From NCBI GenBank assembly GCA_028288995.1, contig JAQGHF010000004.1:1-57203 (forward strand): 57,203 nt of DNA. The letters are read 5' to 3'. Numbering within the stretch: the stretch's first letter is position 1; every line of letters starts with the position of its first letter. Shown in pieces: positions 1-7,774 of this stretch. Below the pieces are notes generated by a model. The model made no database searches and had not been told where the DNA came from. It saw only the letters and a program-made list of their open reading frames with translations. Source of the stretch: Candidatus Saccharimonadota bacterium. GTDB lineage: Bacteria > Patescibacteriota > Saccharimonadia > Saccharimonadales > Saccharimonadaceae. The position numbers and the translations under genes were made by a program.

Positions 1-1017
1 AGCCGTTTCTCGACAGAACTCGCAAAAGCACTCTTGAAGCTGACACCTGTCACTTTTATCGTTTCCGACCCCAAGCAACGAGACCTCATTGATCCAAAAG
101 CCTCATACGTTTTAGCACCTGTACCAACGCCACTGACTGAACCATCCATGGCTCGTCTGATGAATAAATACAAACCTGATGTTGTCTTTTCGCCACTCCA
201 GACATTTGGTGCCGCTGGACGTACGTTTAAACTCATCCTGTCCTCACATGACATGATCTACTATCACTACCGCACACCACCTCATAATCTTTCTGCTGCA
301 ATGCGAGCTGGTTGGTTCTTGTACCATTTGACGTATGCGCCGCAGCGTTTGAATTTAAACAGCGCTGACATCGTTGCGACAGTCAGTCACACCACCCAAC
401 GTGATTTTGAGAAAACAAAACTCACCAAACGTCCGATTGTAGTGATCCCAAATGCACCGCAAGATCTCAGTAAATACGTGACAAAAGTTACTCAAACAGC
501 GGCACCAAAAAACATTGTTTACATGGGTTCTTTTATGCCATACAAGAACGTCGAAACCTTACTCAAGGGAATGAAGTGGCTACCTGACAGAACATTGCAC
601 CTCATGAGTCGCGTTAGTGATAAACGTCGCGCTGAGTTTGATAAGATAACGCCAAAAAACGCCAAAGTTATCTATCATAACGGCGTTTCTGACGAAGAAT
701 ATGCAAAAGTCTTAGCAAATAATGCCATTCTTGCATCTGCTAGCCTCTACGAAGGCTACGGACTACCCATTGCTGAAGCGCTCGCACTCGGTGTCCCCGT
801 AGTCGTCAGTGATATTCCTATCTTCCATGAAGTTGCCGCTGGTGGCGCAATCTATTTCAATCCTGAAGACCCAAAGGACTTTGCAACCCGCATCAAAGAA
901 TTTGATATAAAAGCCGTTCGAGACCAACACATCAAAAACGGAAAACAGCATATCAGCTCGTTTACCTGGGAGGCGTCTGCTAGGGCACTGCTCAACACCA
1001 TAAAATCTATCCTGTAA
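1..1017 (+). CDS. Glycosyltransferase family 4, 5' end cut by window
   Basis: The frame is open from base 1 (it begins SRFSTELAKALL) and stops at 1017, so the N-terminus lies outside the window; 338 residues are visible. The TTG at 34 is an internal codon and not a credible start. The C-terminal half has the GT-B signature of GT4 enzymes: a linker NIVYMGSFMPYKN, then the donor-site block ASLYEGYGLPIAEA containing the E-x7-E motif, followed by GVPVVVSD. Such enzymes transfer a sugar from a nucleotide-sugar to a cell-surface glycan or lipid; acceptor and sugar cannot be read here. smpB follows after 21 nt. Family call is firm, substrate unknown. Confidence 0.85.
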   Translation, partial: SRFSTELAKALLKLTPVTFIVSDPKQRDLIDPKASYVLAPVPTPLTEPSMARLMNKYKPDVVFSPLQTFGAAGRTFKLILSSHDMIYYHYRTPPHNLSAAMRAGWFLYHLTYAPQRLNLNSADIVATVSHTTQRDFEKTKLTKRPIVVIPNAPQDLSKYVTKVTQTAAPKNIVYMGSFMPYKNVETLLKGMKWLPDRTLHLMSRVSDKRRAEFDKITPKNAKVIYHNGVSDEEYAKVLANNAILASASLYEGYGLPIAEALALGVPVVVSDIPIFHEVAAGGAIYFNPEDPKDFATRIKEFDIKAVRDQHIKNGKQHISSFTWEASARALLNTIKSIL

Positions 1018-1038
1018 TCTGTTACAATAAGGGGCACT

Positions 1039-1512
1039 ATGGCAGCTCAAAAAAAGAAGCCAACTAAAGCACGAGCCATCGTTAATCGACGCGCGTCTTT
1101 TGACTATACCCTTGGTGATGAGCTCGTTACTGGTATCGCACTCACTGGCCGTGAAGCACGGGCAGCACGCGATGGGCGAGTGCAACTAAAAGGATCTTTT
1201 GTGACGATTCGAAATAATGAGCTGTGGCTCAACAATGCGAGTTTCAGCCTTGTCTTGAACACCAAAAATGAAAGCGATGCCAGCGTTGATACATCGCCTC
1301 GAAAACTTCTTGCGAAGCGACGTGAAATTGACGAGTTAGAAGATCGAAAACACGAAGGCATGACTATTGTGCCGCTAAAACTGCTGACCCAAGGTCGTCA
1401 CATTAAACTTGTGATTGCACTCGGTAAAGGAAAGAAGAACTACGATAAACGAAATTCTATCAAACTTCGCGACCAAGAGCGTGAGAATAAACGCCTCACA
1501 AAACACCTATAA
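1039..1512 (+). CDS. smpB: SsrA-binding protein SmpB
   Basis: 157 residues, the usual SmpB length. SmpB binds tmRNA and accompanies it to stalled ribosomes in trans-translation. Family hallmarks: LTGREARAARDGRVQLKGSF near residues 35-54, a conserved TSPRKLLAKRREIDEL block, the VPLKLL segment, and the basic tail IALGKGKKNYDKRNSIK that enters the decoding centre. ATG start. A TACAAT box lies at 1023-1028 and an AAGGGG stretch sits 4 nt before the ATG, so the leader is very short. The partner tmRNA gene was not found in this window. Confidence 0.96.
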   Translation: MAAQKKKPTKARAIVNRRASFDYTLGDELVTGIALTGREARAARDGRVQLKGSFVTIRNNELWLNNASFSLVLNTKNESDASVDTSPRKLLAKRREIDELEDRKHEGMTIVPLKLLTQGRHIKLVIALGKGKKNYDKRNSIKLRDQERENKRLTKHL

Positions 1513-1532
1513 TTTATTTCAAGAAATGAAGT

Positions 1533-1579
1533 AGCGGGCCGAAATAATCTTCGACCCGCTGTCTTGTCGCAATGACAAG
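1533..1579 (-). terminator. Tandem hairpins after the minus-strand gene
   Basis: Two adjacent stems: 1563-1568 with 1574-1579 (CTTGTC/GACAAG) and 1533-1543 with 1550-1560 (AGCGGG...CCCGCT, one mismatch). Read on the minus strand they follow the stop codon at 1580 directly and end in a T-rich tail. They may also stop smpB transcription from the other side. Confidence 0.6.
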
Positions 1580-2429
1580 TCACGCAACGCTGAAGAAGTT
1601 TTTGACCTCAGCAGCGAAGGTAGAGTTTGCTTCCTGATATAGAGGAAGGACTCCCGGATGGCTAACAGCGGCATCTAAAATGCCAGTCCAGCCAGTGGTG
1701 CTCTCAACGATACCCGGAGGGTGTCGGAAATAGCGAAATTTACTCGAGAAAGGATCGACCACCACAACACGGCGGCCGAGCAGGGTAGCCCAGAGTGCAC
1801 AGTGATATGCCGTCGTGACAACTGTCTCTGCTGAACCAAGAAATGCAATCACCTGAGCGATCGCTTTTCTTTTTGACATCGCTCCATAGAAGCGACGGTT
1901 GTTGTTCATAACTGGCACGTCAGATGGAACTTGGTGCATTTTGAACTGCCAGTTATTGAAAACGACAACTGGACGGGTGATTTCATAATTCTCCTGAAGC
2001 TCGGGAAGCATGACACTTGAACACGGAACCCAGCGGACGCCAGATTCAGGTATGTAGTCACGTATCCCAACCAGGTCGAAGCCCCGAAGGCCTTCGAGTT
2101 GACGTGGTCGTACTTGGTTGCCCCGATGTCCAAGATGATGGTTGACGCCGGCACCCCAGAAGACTGATTTCCCAGTACTACCAGTTTGCTCGGTGACAAA
2201 ATTCATCGATCTTTTAAACAAGACCAACGCTATCGAGCAACCCGCCGCCGCCTACGATCATACCTCGTTTTCTAATTCGAGGATCACCGAGGAAGGTCAG
2301 ACGATCAATATTCACCCGAGGGGCTCCTTTGAGCCATAGGTGATAGAGTTCGTGGCGTGATGCTGCGTCACCCAGATTCCCATTAAACGGGTCTCTGGAA
2401 TTATTAATCATGACAGGCAAGCCAGCCAC
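1580..2429 (-). pseudogene. Polysaccharide pyruvyl transferase-like gene with frameshift
   Basis: Two overlapping frames together encode one protein of about 280 residues. The upstream frame gives NGNLGDAASRHELYHLW and MIVGGGGLLDS, then stops at a TAA in GTT-TAA near 2216. The downstream frame, offset by +1, continues with SVFWGAGVNHHLGHRG and ends with GSAETVVTTAYHCALWATLL. This order (N-GD, GGGGLL, W-GAG, then the x-H-xx-LA helix) is that of the polysaccharide pyruvyl transferase superfamily, which adds pyruvate ketals to surface glycans. I chose GTG at 2429 because AAGGAGG lies 6 nt upstream; the TTG at 2447 would sit before that site. The break could be a mutation, an assembly indel or a +1 recoding site. 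It is a lone minus-strand gene among plus-strand neighbours. Confidence 0.7.
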
Positions 2430-2467
2430 AATAGTCCTCCTTTTCAAGGGTATCTCCCACTTACGCT

Positions 2468-2497
2468 AAAAATAACATTAATTGTTATTTTTGTCAA
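2468..2497 (-). promoter_or_regulatory. Promoter with operator-like palindrome
   Basis: Minus-strand TTGACA (2497-2492), 17-nt spacer, TATTTT (2474-2469). The spacer and -10 form an inverted repeat with 10-bp arms, 2468-2477 and 2483-2492 (AAAAATAACA/TGTTATTTTT), which a dimeric regulator could bind. It drives the pyruvyl-transferase-like gene. Confidence 0.6.
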
Positions 2498-2572
2498 TAC
2501 CTTTTACGGTGGTGACCGACGAAGATAGACGTGCCTCTTCGAACAGTCAATCTGAAATGGTAAACTAGATAT

Positions 2573-3376
2573 ATGAAGTTATATTCCTGGAACGTCAATG
2601 GTATCCGTGCGGTACTCACAAAGGGCACTTTTCAAACTTTTATCGAAGAGCATGATCCCGACGTTCTTTGTCTGCAAGAAACCAAAGCAAAACCAGACCA
2701 AGTTGACCTCGATCTTCCTGGTTATTATCTGTACTGGAATAGCGCCGACAAAGCCGGCTATAGCGGCACTGCCATCTTTAGTAAAACCAAACCGCACCAA
2801 GTCATCAACGGGTTCACCGATGATATTGCCGAGAAATATAACCTTGCTGGTGATAGTTACGGCGATCCTTCGAAAGAAGGTCGTGTTATCTCTGCAGAGT
2901 TTGAAAAGTTCTGGGTTGTGACCGTCTACACACCAAACTCAAAAGGGGACTTATCGCGTCTTGATCTGCGCCATAAACAGTGGGACCCTGCGTTCCTCGA
3001 ACATATCAAGTCCTTAGAGAAGTCCAAACCTGTCGTCTTTAGCGGTGACTTGAATGTTGCGCATAACGAAATCGACCTCTCAAATCCAAAACCAAATGTT
3101 GGTAAACACGGCTTTACCAATGAAGAGCGCGAGGGCTTTGATGCCTTTGAAAAAGCGGGGCTATTTGACACACTTCGAACGAAGTATCCTGACACCACCG
3201 AACTCTACACCTGGTGGACACACTGGGCGAATGCACGGGCACGAAACGTCGGATGGCGCATCGACTACTGGGTTGCGAGTGACAGCTTGAAAGATAGTAT
3301 AAAAAATGCAGCAATTCACCCTGATGTCATGGGCTCTGACCACTGTCCGGTCAGCATTGAACTGGACGTCTCTTGA
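2573..3376 (+). CDS. xthA: Exodeoxyribonuclease III / AP endonuclease
   Basis: 267 residues, matching ExoIII-type class II AP endonucleases that cut 5' of abasic sites in base excision repair. Catalytic motifs are in order: WNVNGIRA with Asn7, CLQETK with metal ligand Glu36, YTPNSKGDL, FSGDLNVAHNEIDL with the Asp/Asn pair, RIDYW, and C-terminal GSDHCPVSIEL with Asp256-His257. The ATG at 2573 follows a TAAACT box at 2561-2566 by 6 nt and has no Shine-Dalgarno sequence, so the mRNA is probably leaderless. Its TGA overlaps the next gene's TTG start, pairing AP-site repair with an oxidised-nucleotide hydrolase. Confidence 0.95.
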   Translation: MKLYSWNVNGIRAVLTKGTFQTFIEEHDPDVLCLQETKAKPDQVDLDLPGYYLYWNSADKAGYSGTAIFSKTKPHQVINGFTDDIAEKYNLAGDSYGDPSKEGRVISAEFEKFWVVTVYTPNSKGDLSRLDLRHKQWDPAFLEHIKSLEKSKPVVFSGDLNVAHNEIDLSNPKPNVGKHGFTNEEREGFDAFEKAGLFDTLRTKYPDTTELYTWWTHWANARARNVGWRIDYWVASDSLKDSIKNAAIHPDVMGSDHCPVSIELDVS

Positions 3377-3846
3377 ATACCAAGACTTTATCGTTATTAT
3401 TTCTCCGAAAAGGTGATCAGATCCTCCTTGCTATGAAAAAGCGTGGCTTTGGTGAGGGTCGCTGGAACGGTGTTGGTGGCAAAGTCGAAGAAGGTGAGTT
3501 GATCGAACAGGCAATGATCCGCGAGACTCAAGAAGAAATTGGCGTCGCACCAATAACCTACGAAAAGATGGCAGACATCAGGTTTGACGAATATTTTAAA
3601 GGCGAACCAACGCTCATGCATGTCCATGTTTTTGTCGCGACCGAATGGACTGGTGAACCAACCGAAAGCGAAGAAATGGCACCGAAATGGTTTGCCATCC
3701 AAGATATTCCATATAGCGACATGTGGTCCGATGACCCATTCTGGCTGCCCCATGTCCTTTACGGCGAGAAGGTCAGTGCCGACTTTAAACTTGATGCAGC
3801 AGACGTTATAGTAGAACACACAATTAATGAGGTGGTGGGATTTTAA
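3373..3846 (+). CDS. Nudix hydrolase, MTH1-like (8-oxo-dGTPase)
   Basis: 157 residues. The stretch MKKRGFGEGRWNGVGGKVEE (residues 21-40) closely matches the start of the Nudix domain of the MTH1/NUDT1 group, and the Nudix box G-x5-E-x7-RE-x2-EE-x-G is complete at about residues 36-58. MTH1-type enzymes hydrolyse oxidised purine triphosphates such as 8-oxo-dGTP and so prevent their use in DNA. The TTG start overlaps the xthA stop by 4 nt, which implies translational coupling. The context supports a sanitising role; exact substrate is inferred. Confidence 0.88.
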   Translation: MNTKTLSLLFLRKGDQILLAMKKRGFGEGRWNGVGGKVEEGELIEQAMIRETQEEIGVAPITYEKMADIRFDEYFKGEPTLMHVHVFVATEWTGEPTESEEMAPKWFAIQDIPYSDMWSDDPFWLPHVLYGEKVSADFKLDAADVIVEHTINEVVGF

Positions 3847-3861
3847 GGAGTTACAATTACA

Positions 3862-4623
3862 ATGACCAATCCCGGTGAATTATCACCGCTTGATCGAGAA
3901 ATTGCAGTATCATTACGAGCGAAACAGCCCAACTACCGCTTCGAGCCATTCGATAACTATTCCGAACTCGGCGGCAAGACCTTTGTCGCGACCATTGGTC
4001 CAACAGGAAGTGGCAAATCGACCTTAACCGATGCCGTCATCCGACTTGCTCCAGAATTTACGCCGAACGGCACACGCACCACACGTGCGCGTAAGCCAAC
4101 AGACCCCGAAAACTTCAAAACAGCCAATGACGGCGTGACGCATCAATCGATGAACGAAGACATTATTAATCGAAAATTAGTGAACTATTCGGTTTTCGAT
4201 ACCGGACATATCTATGGCACAGCGCCTGAAGATATCGGTGAGTACGCCATCGGTCCAATCCTCAGCGACAGTATCGAGAACCTATCGACTGCAGGCTTTA
4301 AAGGCTTTTATCCCGTATTTACCGTGGCTCGTGGAGCGCTGTATCAACAAAGACTTGAGAAGGAACGACTTCCATTTCCAGACATCGCAAAGCGGCTCGT
4401 TGAAGCAATGACGTCACTAGCTTTCGCGCGAATGAACGTAGAAGAATCATGGCTTAATTTTGTCGATACAGGGGAATCACCAGAAGAACTCAATGTAGCA
4501 GCTTGGGACGTTATCAAGACTTCACAGCAAGGAACGCACCCAATCATGACCACTGAGCGGAAGCTCCAGCTACTCACCGAAATGGAGAATGCTGTACAAA
4601 ACGTTGGCCGACAACTAGGCTAG
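3862..4623 (+). CDS. Guanylate-kinase-like P-loop protein
   Basis: 253 residues. A clear Walker A motif, GPTGSGKST, is at residues 46-54, about 40 residues further in than in ordinary guanylate kinases (usually about 200 residues in total). It is followed by TRTTRARKPTD, which resembles the GMP-binding TTRxxRxxE element, so a nucleoside monophosphate kinase fold is likely. The C-terminal half (AFARMNVEESWLNFVDTGES onward) matches nothing I recognise. An AAGGAG site is 12 nt before the ATG. It lies between the Nudix gene and a YjeF-C-like gene, which suits nucleotide metabolism. True GMP kinase activity is uncertain. Confidence 0.6.
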   Translation: MTNPGELSPLDREIAVSLRAKQPNYRFEPFDNYSELGGKTFVATIGPTGSGKSTLTDAVIRLAPEFTPNGTRTTRARKPTDPENFKTANDGVTHQSMNEDIINRKLVNYSVFDTGHIYGTAPEDIGEYAIGPILSDSIENLSTAGFKGFYPVFTVARGALYQQRLEKERLPFPDIAKRLVEAMTSLAFARMNVEESWLNFVDTGESPEELNVAAWDVIKTSQQGTHPIMTTERKLQLLTEMENAVQNVGRQLG

Positions 4624-4628
4624 TAGTA

Positions 4629-5417
4629 ATGGACTACTCGTATTGGAAACGCCAGACTCTCGATGCACCGCTATTTCCGGACATTGAGTGGGGTAAACCC
4701 GAGCAGAAATCCCTCTCGGGAAAGCTCGGAATTATTGGTGGCAATCAACTCGGATTTGCTGGTGTTGCAGAAGCATATGGCGTTGCACTTGGAACTGGCG
4801 CGGGGCACATTCGGGTACTCCTTCCAGATGTTTTGAAAAAGACGATACCGCCCGCAATAACTGATGCAGTCTATGCGCCAACCAACCCATCCGGTAGTCT
4901 CTCAAAAGATGCCATTGCCGAAATGAACGCACTAGGCGAGTGGGCAAATTCAATCCTTATGATTGGCGATGCGGGTCGCAGTGGCGAAACTGCTGTCGTG
5001 TACGAACAATTTATTCAAAAATATACTGGTCAACTGATCCTGACTCGAGATGCCATTGATCTCGTGAAAAATGGCTCTGAAATGCTTGTCGAACGACCAA
5101 ACACCGTTCTTATTGCGTCATTTGCGCAGCTACAAAAACTGTTTCAATCCGTCTATTATCCAAAAGTCCTGACCTTTAGCATGCAACTCACCAACCTTAT
5201 TGAGGCAGTGCATAAATTCACCATTACATATCCCGTCACCCTCGTCGTCCTCCATAAGGATCATCTGATTGTTGCTAGTAACGGAGAAGTGACGAGTCAG
5301 GTATGGAACAACCCGATGCTTATCTGGCGGGGAAGTGTCGCCGCAAAAGCAGCCGCCTATTGGCTATGGACCCCTAGTAAACCCCTAGAAGCAATTACGA
5401 GTAGTATTCTCTCCTAG
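4629..5417 (+). CDS. NAD(P)H-hydrate dehydratase-like protein, possibly inactive
   Basis: 262 residues. The N-terminus GKLGIIGGNQLGFAGVAEAY followed by GTGAGHIRVLLPD is the Rossmann-like start of the YjeF C-terminal/NnrD family, which repairs hydrated NAD(P)H with ATP or ADP. The family's catalytic glycine-rich G-x-GD loop near the C-terminus is not visible; the equivalent place reads MLIWRGSVAAKAAAYWLW. The protein is also short, lacks the epimerase half, and may have lost catalysis or changed role. Start 5 nt after the kinase stop suggests one operon; a perfect palindrome follows. Confidence 0.6.
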   Translation: MDYSYWKRQTLDAPLFPDIEWGKPEQKSLSGKLGIIGGNQLGFAGVAEAYGVALGTGAGHIRVLLPDVLKKTIPPAITDAVYAPTNPSGSLSKDAIAEMNALGEWANSILMIGDAGRSGETAVVYEQFIQKYTGQLILTRDAIDLVKNGSEMLVERPNTVLIASFAQLQKLFQSVYYPKVLTFSMQLTNLIEAVHKFTITYPVTLVVLHKDHLIVASNGEVTSQVWNNPMLIWRGSVAAKAAAYWLWTPSKPLEAITSSILS

Positions 5418-5423
5418 CCTTGT

Positions 5424-5445
5424 GAGACGCTATATATAGCGTCTC
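5424..5445. terminator. Perfect 22-bp palindrome
   Basis: GAGACGCTATA and its exact reverse complement directly abut, 7 nt after a stop codon. There is no T-tract, so it is either a weak terminator or a protein-binding site at the boundary before the next promoter. Confidence 0.45.
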
Positions 5446-5459
5446 TACAGTCACTATAT

Positions 5460-5487
5460 TTGATATTTTAAACATTTGTGATATAAT
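5460..5487 (+). promoter_or_regulatory. Promoter TTGATA-N16-TATAAT, leaderless
   Basis: -35 TTGATA at 5460-5465, 16-nt spacer, -10 TATAAT at 5482-5487. The ATG at 5494 is only 6 nt beyond the -10, so transcription should start at or next to the start codon. Confidence 0.75.
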
Positions 5488-5493
5488 ATCTAC

Positions 5494-6261
5494 ATGACTG
5501 GTTCAGGACGTATATTCCTCGATGGAGGAAGACCTAAGGATCATAATGGCTTGGGAGTAGACCTCGGGCTTTCTTTCACGTCTGAGCAAGATCTTGACCA
5601 CAACTTGTGGTTTGACCCAGAAGCAGCCGGCAAGAACGTCAAATTTCTCTTGAAGGTACATCAAGGCGAAATGAGCCCTACCTTAAGTCGTCTTGCACTA
5701 AAGGGCATTGCACTACCACTCTTCAAACGCGAATTTTACGGTGATGCGACGCCTGTTGAAATTGAGGAAGAAATTCACGAAATTCCTGAGCGCAATAGTC
5801 AGTTGCTCGATGCCTATATGGACCGAGTAGGTGATGCAGATATTGATCAGACGATCCTCGATCAAGCGATTGATGACGCAACCGCGCTACAACTCGTCAG
5901 CCGTTCACTTCGATCAAGATCAGCCGATAACACTATCCTACTTCCTACTGGACTAGAGAAAGATCATATCAGCCAACCAACGAGCTTTACCGTCCTTCGT
6001 CGTCAAAGCCTTGGTCGAGCGCCTCTATTTGTCTCAGGTGTTCGTGCAGCTGCACACATCAACACACCCGAAGCAAATGCACACCGCATTCAGATTCGTC
6101 CTGCCGACCTTCTGTCTGGTGGCGCGAATCGATACGACCTTGCTGAAGCACTGATCGCCGAGCAACGTGATGCTGTCGTTTCAACCGAAGATCATGATCT
6201 TGTCGAAAATGCAGAGGCGCATATTCGCGGCAAAATTACTCGTCACTTTGACGCTATTTAG
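5494..6261 (+). CDS. Uncharacterised soluble protein
   Basis: 255 residues, not recognised. There is no signal peptide or membrane segment. It is acidic in the middle, with an IEEEIHEIPE stretch at about residues 90-99 and an Asp-rich helix VGDADIDQTILDQAIDD. The C-terminal third is predicted alpha/beta (SFTVLRRQSLGRAPLFVSG, then RIQIRPADLLSGG). It has its own promoter, a probably leaderless start, and a strong terminator 30 nt after the stop, so it is a single-gene unit. No function is proposed. Confidence 0.7.
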   Translation: MTGSGRIFLDGGRPKDHNGLGVDLGLSFTSEQDLDHNLWFDPEAAGKNVKFLLKVHQGEMSPTLSRLALKGIALPLFKREFYGDATPVEIEEEIHEIPERNSQLLDAYMDRVGDADIDQTILDQAIDDATALQLVSRSLRSRSADNTILLPTGLEKDHISQPTSFTVLRRQSLGRAPLFVSGVRAAAHINTPEANAHRIQIRPADLLSGGANRYDLAEALIAEQRDAVVSTEDHDLVENAEAHIRGKITRHFDAI

Positions 6262-6290
6262 CCGAAATCTTAAAACTCTCCACAAAAAAC

Positions 6291-6319
6291 AAAAAGCTTC
6301 CATAAAAGGAGGCTTTTTT
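6291..6319. terminator. Bidirectional intrinsic terminator
   Basis: AAAAAGCTTCC, a six-base loop, and GGAGGCTTTTT with one G-U pair, ending in T6. The flanking A-run makes it work in both directions: for the unknown gene on + and for tRNA-Leu on -. Confidence 0.8.
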
Positions 6320-6339
6320 GATGTTTACTCATAAGTATT

Positions 6340-6425
6340 TGGTACCGCGAGCCGGATTTGAACCGGCACGTCATTGCTGACACCAGATTTTGAGTCTAGC
6401 GTGTCTACCATTCCACCACCGCGGC
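6340..6425 (-). tRNA. tRNA-Leu (anticodon CAA)
   Basis: Read on the minus strand, the acceptor GCCGCGG pairs with TCGCGGT (G-U at both ends). The D-arm has TGGTAGACA. The anticodon stem CTAGA/TCTGG encloses loop CTCAAAA, giving anticodon CAA. A long class II variable arm (TGTCA-GCAA-TGACG) and T-loop TTCGAAT follow. The CCA end is encoded (6340-6342). The long variable arm fixes it as leucine. Confidence 0.95.
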
Positions 6426-6493
6426 CCAGGTGTGACTTTCACTACTGAAAACTACCAATGTATTGTACAATAGATGCTAATAGGAAGATAGAT

Positions 6494-7756
6494 ATGAACC
6501 CCGATAAAAGCAGTCCCGATGGTGGTACGAGAGATTTGCAAACCCAGCCTCCTGGTGGTTCATCCGATGATGCAACGACAACTACCAATTCTCCTGCAAC
6601 ACCCGAAGAAATCAAGACACAACAAGCGATGGCTGCTGATGTCATTCGGTCACAAATCGGTAACTTGTACGACGGTGGGGGGAGTGAAATAGCTACAGAG
6701 CTGGCTGCAACAGCGCAGACCGACACCAATCCATATCACCGCGAACACAAAGCGCATCCACTTCCAGAAGCTGAACAATGGAAGCAATATCACACCGCCT
6801 GGCAGAATTATTACCAGAAATATTACGAGAACTATTACACCGCAAAGGCAGCCACACCTCCTATTTTGGAAGTAAGAGAAGAGGCTCAATCTTCAAAATC
6901 TCCAAAACACGAGGGCTACTTTGCACACCAACCAGCGGAGCCAGTACACACGGAAACAGCCGAAGAGCTATCGAATAATGAAGCCCTGTTCGAGCTTCGC
7001 CAAAAGCTCCTTGGTCGAGTGCACGAATCCGCAAAAAAGATTCGCAAAAGTCGTCACTTTATTCCGATTATCTCTGCGCTGGTAGTGGTCTTAATCTTTG
7101 TCTTTATTCAATACAACCAAGTTATTACCGCCAACGTCATGGCTTATGTATCACCGGGCAGTATCGATCCACAAAATATCGTCGTCGACCCGACGACCGA
7201 TGTAGCCGTGACCCAAGATCCACGCCTTATCATTCCGAAGATCAATGTTGATGTACCTGTCACGTACGACATCGGCACCGACAACGCATCACAAATGGCA
7301 GCGATGGCAAATGGCCTAGCACATTTCCCGATTGCCGGCGCCAGTAGCCACCCAGGCGAAGCAGGGAACACCGTTCTTGCTGGACATAGTAGTAACGACC
7401 TCTTTGATACCGGTGATTATAAGTTCATCTTTGCGCAGCTCGACAAACTCAGTGTCGGTGACAGCGTCTACGCTAACTATAAAGGCAAGCGCTACACATA
7501 CGTTGTGACGAAGACGCAAGTGGTTGCACCAACAGATGTCAGTGCGTTGGTATACCCAACAACCAAACCCATCCTGACACTGATCACTTGTACACCTCTT
7601 GGAACTGCGTTGAACCGTTTACTCGTCACTGCCGAGCAAGTGAGCCCAGACCCATCAGCAGCAGCTGCAGCGCCTGCAGGCAGTGGTACAGCCAGCAATA
7701 CTACTGTGATTCCAGGTGACAGCGGTACACTCTTCGAAAAGTTATTCGGTAAATAG
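6494..7756 (+). CDS. Sortase with long cytoplasmic N-terminus
   Basis: 420 residues from ATG 6494, chosen because AGGAA lies 7 nt upstream; the ATG at 6458 would overlap the TACAAT box at 6466-6471. The N-terminal about 190 residues are hydrophilic and Thr/Pro/Gln-rich with a Tyr-rich patch (YYQKYYENYY). One membrane helix (FIPIISALVVVLIFVFI) precedes an extracellular sortase domain. The catalytic triad is visible: His in AGHSSND, Cys in LITCTP, Arg in LNRLLV. Sortases cut a C-terminal sorting motif and join proteins to the wall or to pilins. No LPxTG-type substrate is obvious in the window. The C-terminus is Ala/Ser-rich. Confidence 0.9.
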   Translation: MNPDKSSPDGGTRDLQTQPPGGSSDDATTTTNSPATPEEIKTQQAMAADVIRSQIGNLYDGGGSEIATELAATAQTDTNPYHREHKAHPLPEAEQWKQYHTAWQNYYQKYYENYYTAKAATPPILEVREEAQSSKSPKHEGYFAHQPAEPVHTETAEELSNNEALFELRQKLLGRVHESAKKIRKSRHFIPIISALVVVLIFVFIQYNQVITANVMAYVSPGSIDPQNIVVDPTTDVAVTQDPRLIIPKINVDVPVTYDIGTDNASQMAAMANGLAHFPIAGASSHPGEAGNTVLAGHSSNDLFDTGDYKFIFAQLDKLSVGDSVYANYKGKRYTYVVTKTQVVAPTDVSALVYPTTKPILTLITCTPLGTALNRLLVTAEQVSPDPSAAAAAPAGSGTASNTTVIPGDSGTLFEKLFGK

Positions 7757-7774
7757 AGTCTTTTGCTATAAAGA

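Noticed and set aside
763-1185. 140-codon minus-strand ORF over the glycosyltransferase and smpB
   Set aside because: It lies antisense to two clear genes and has no family features.
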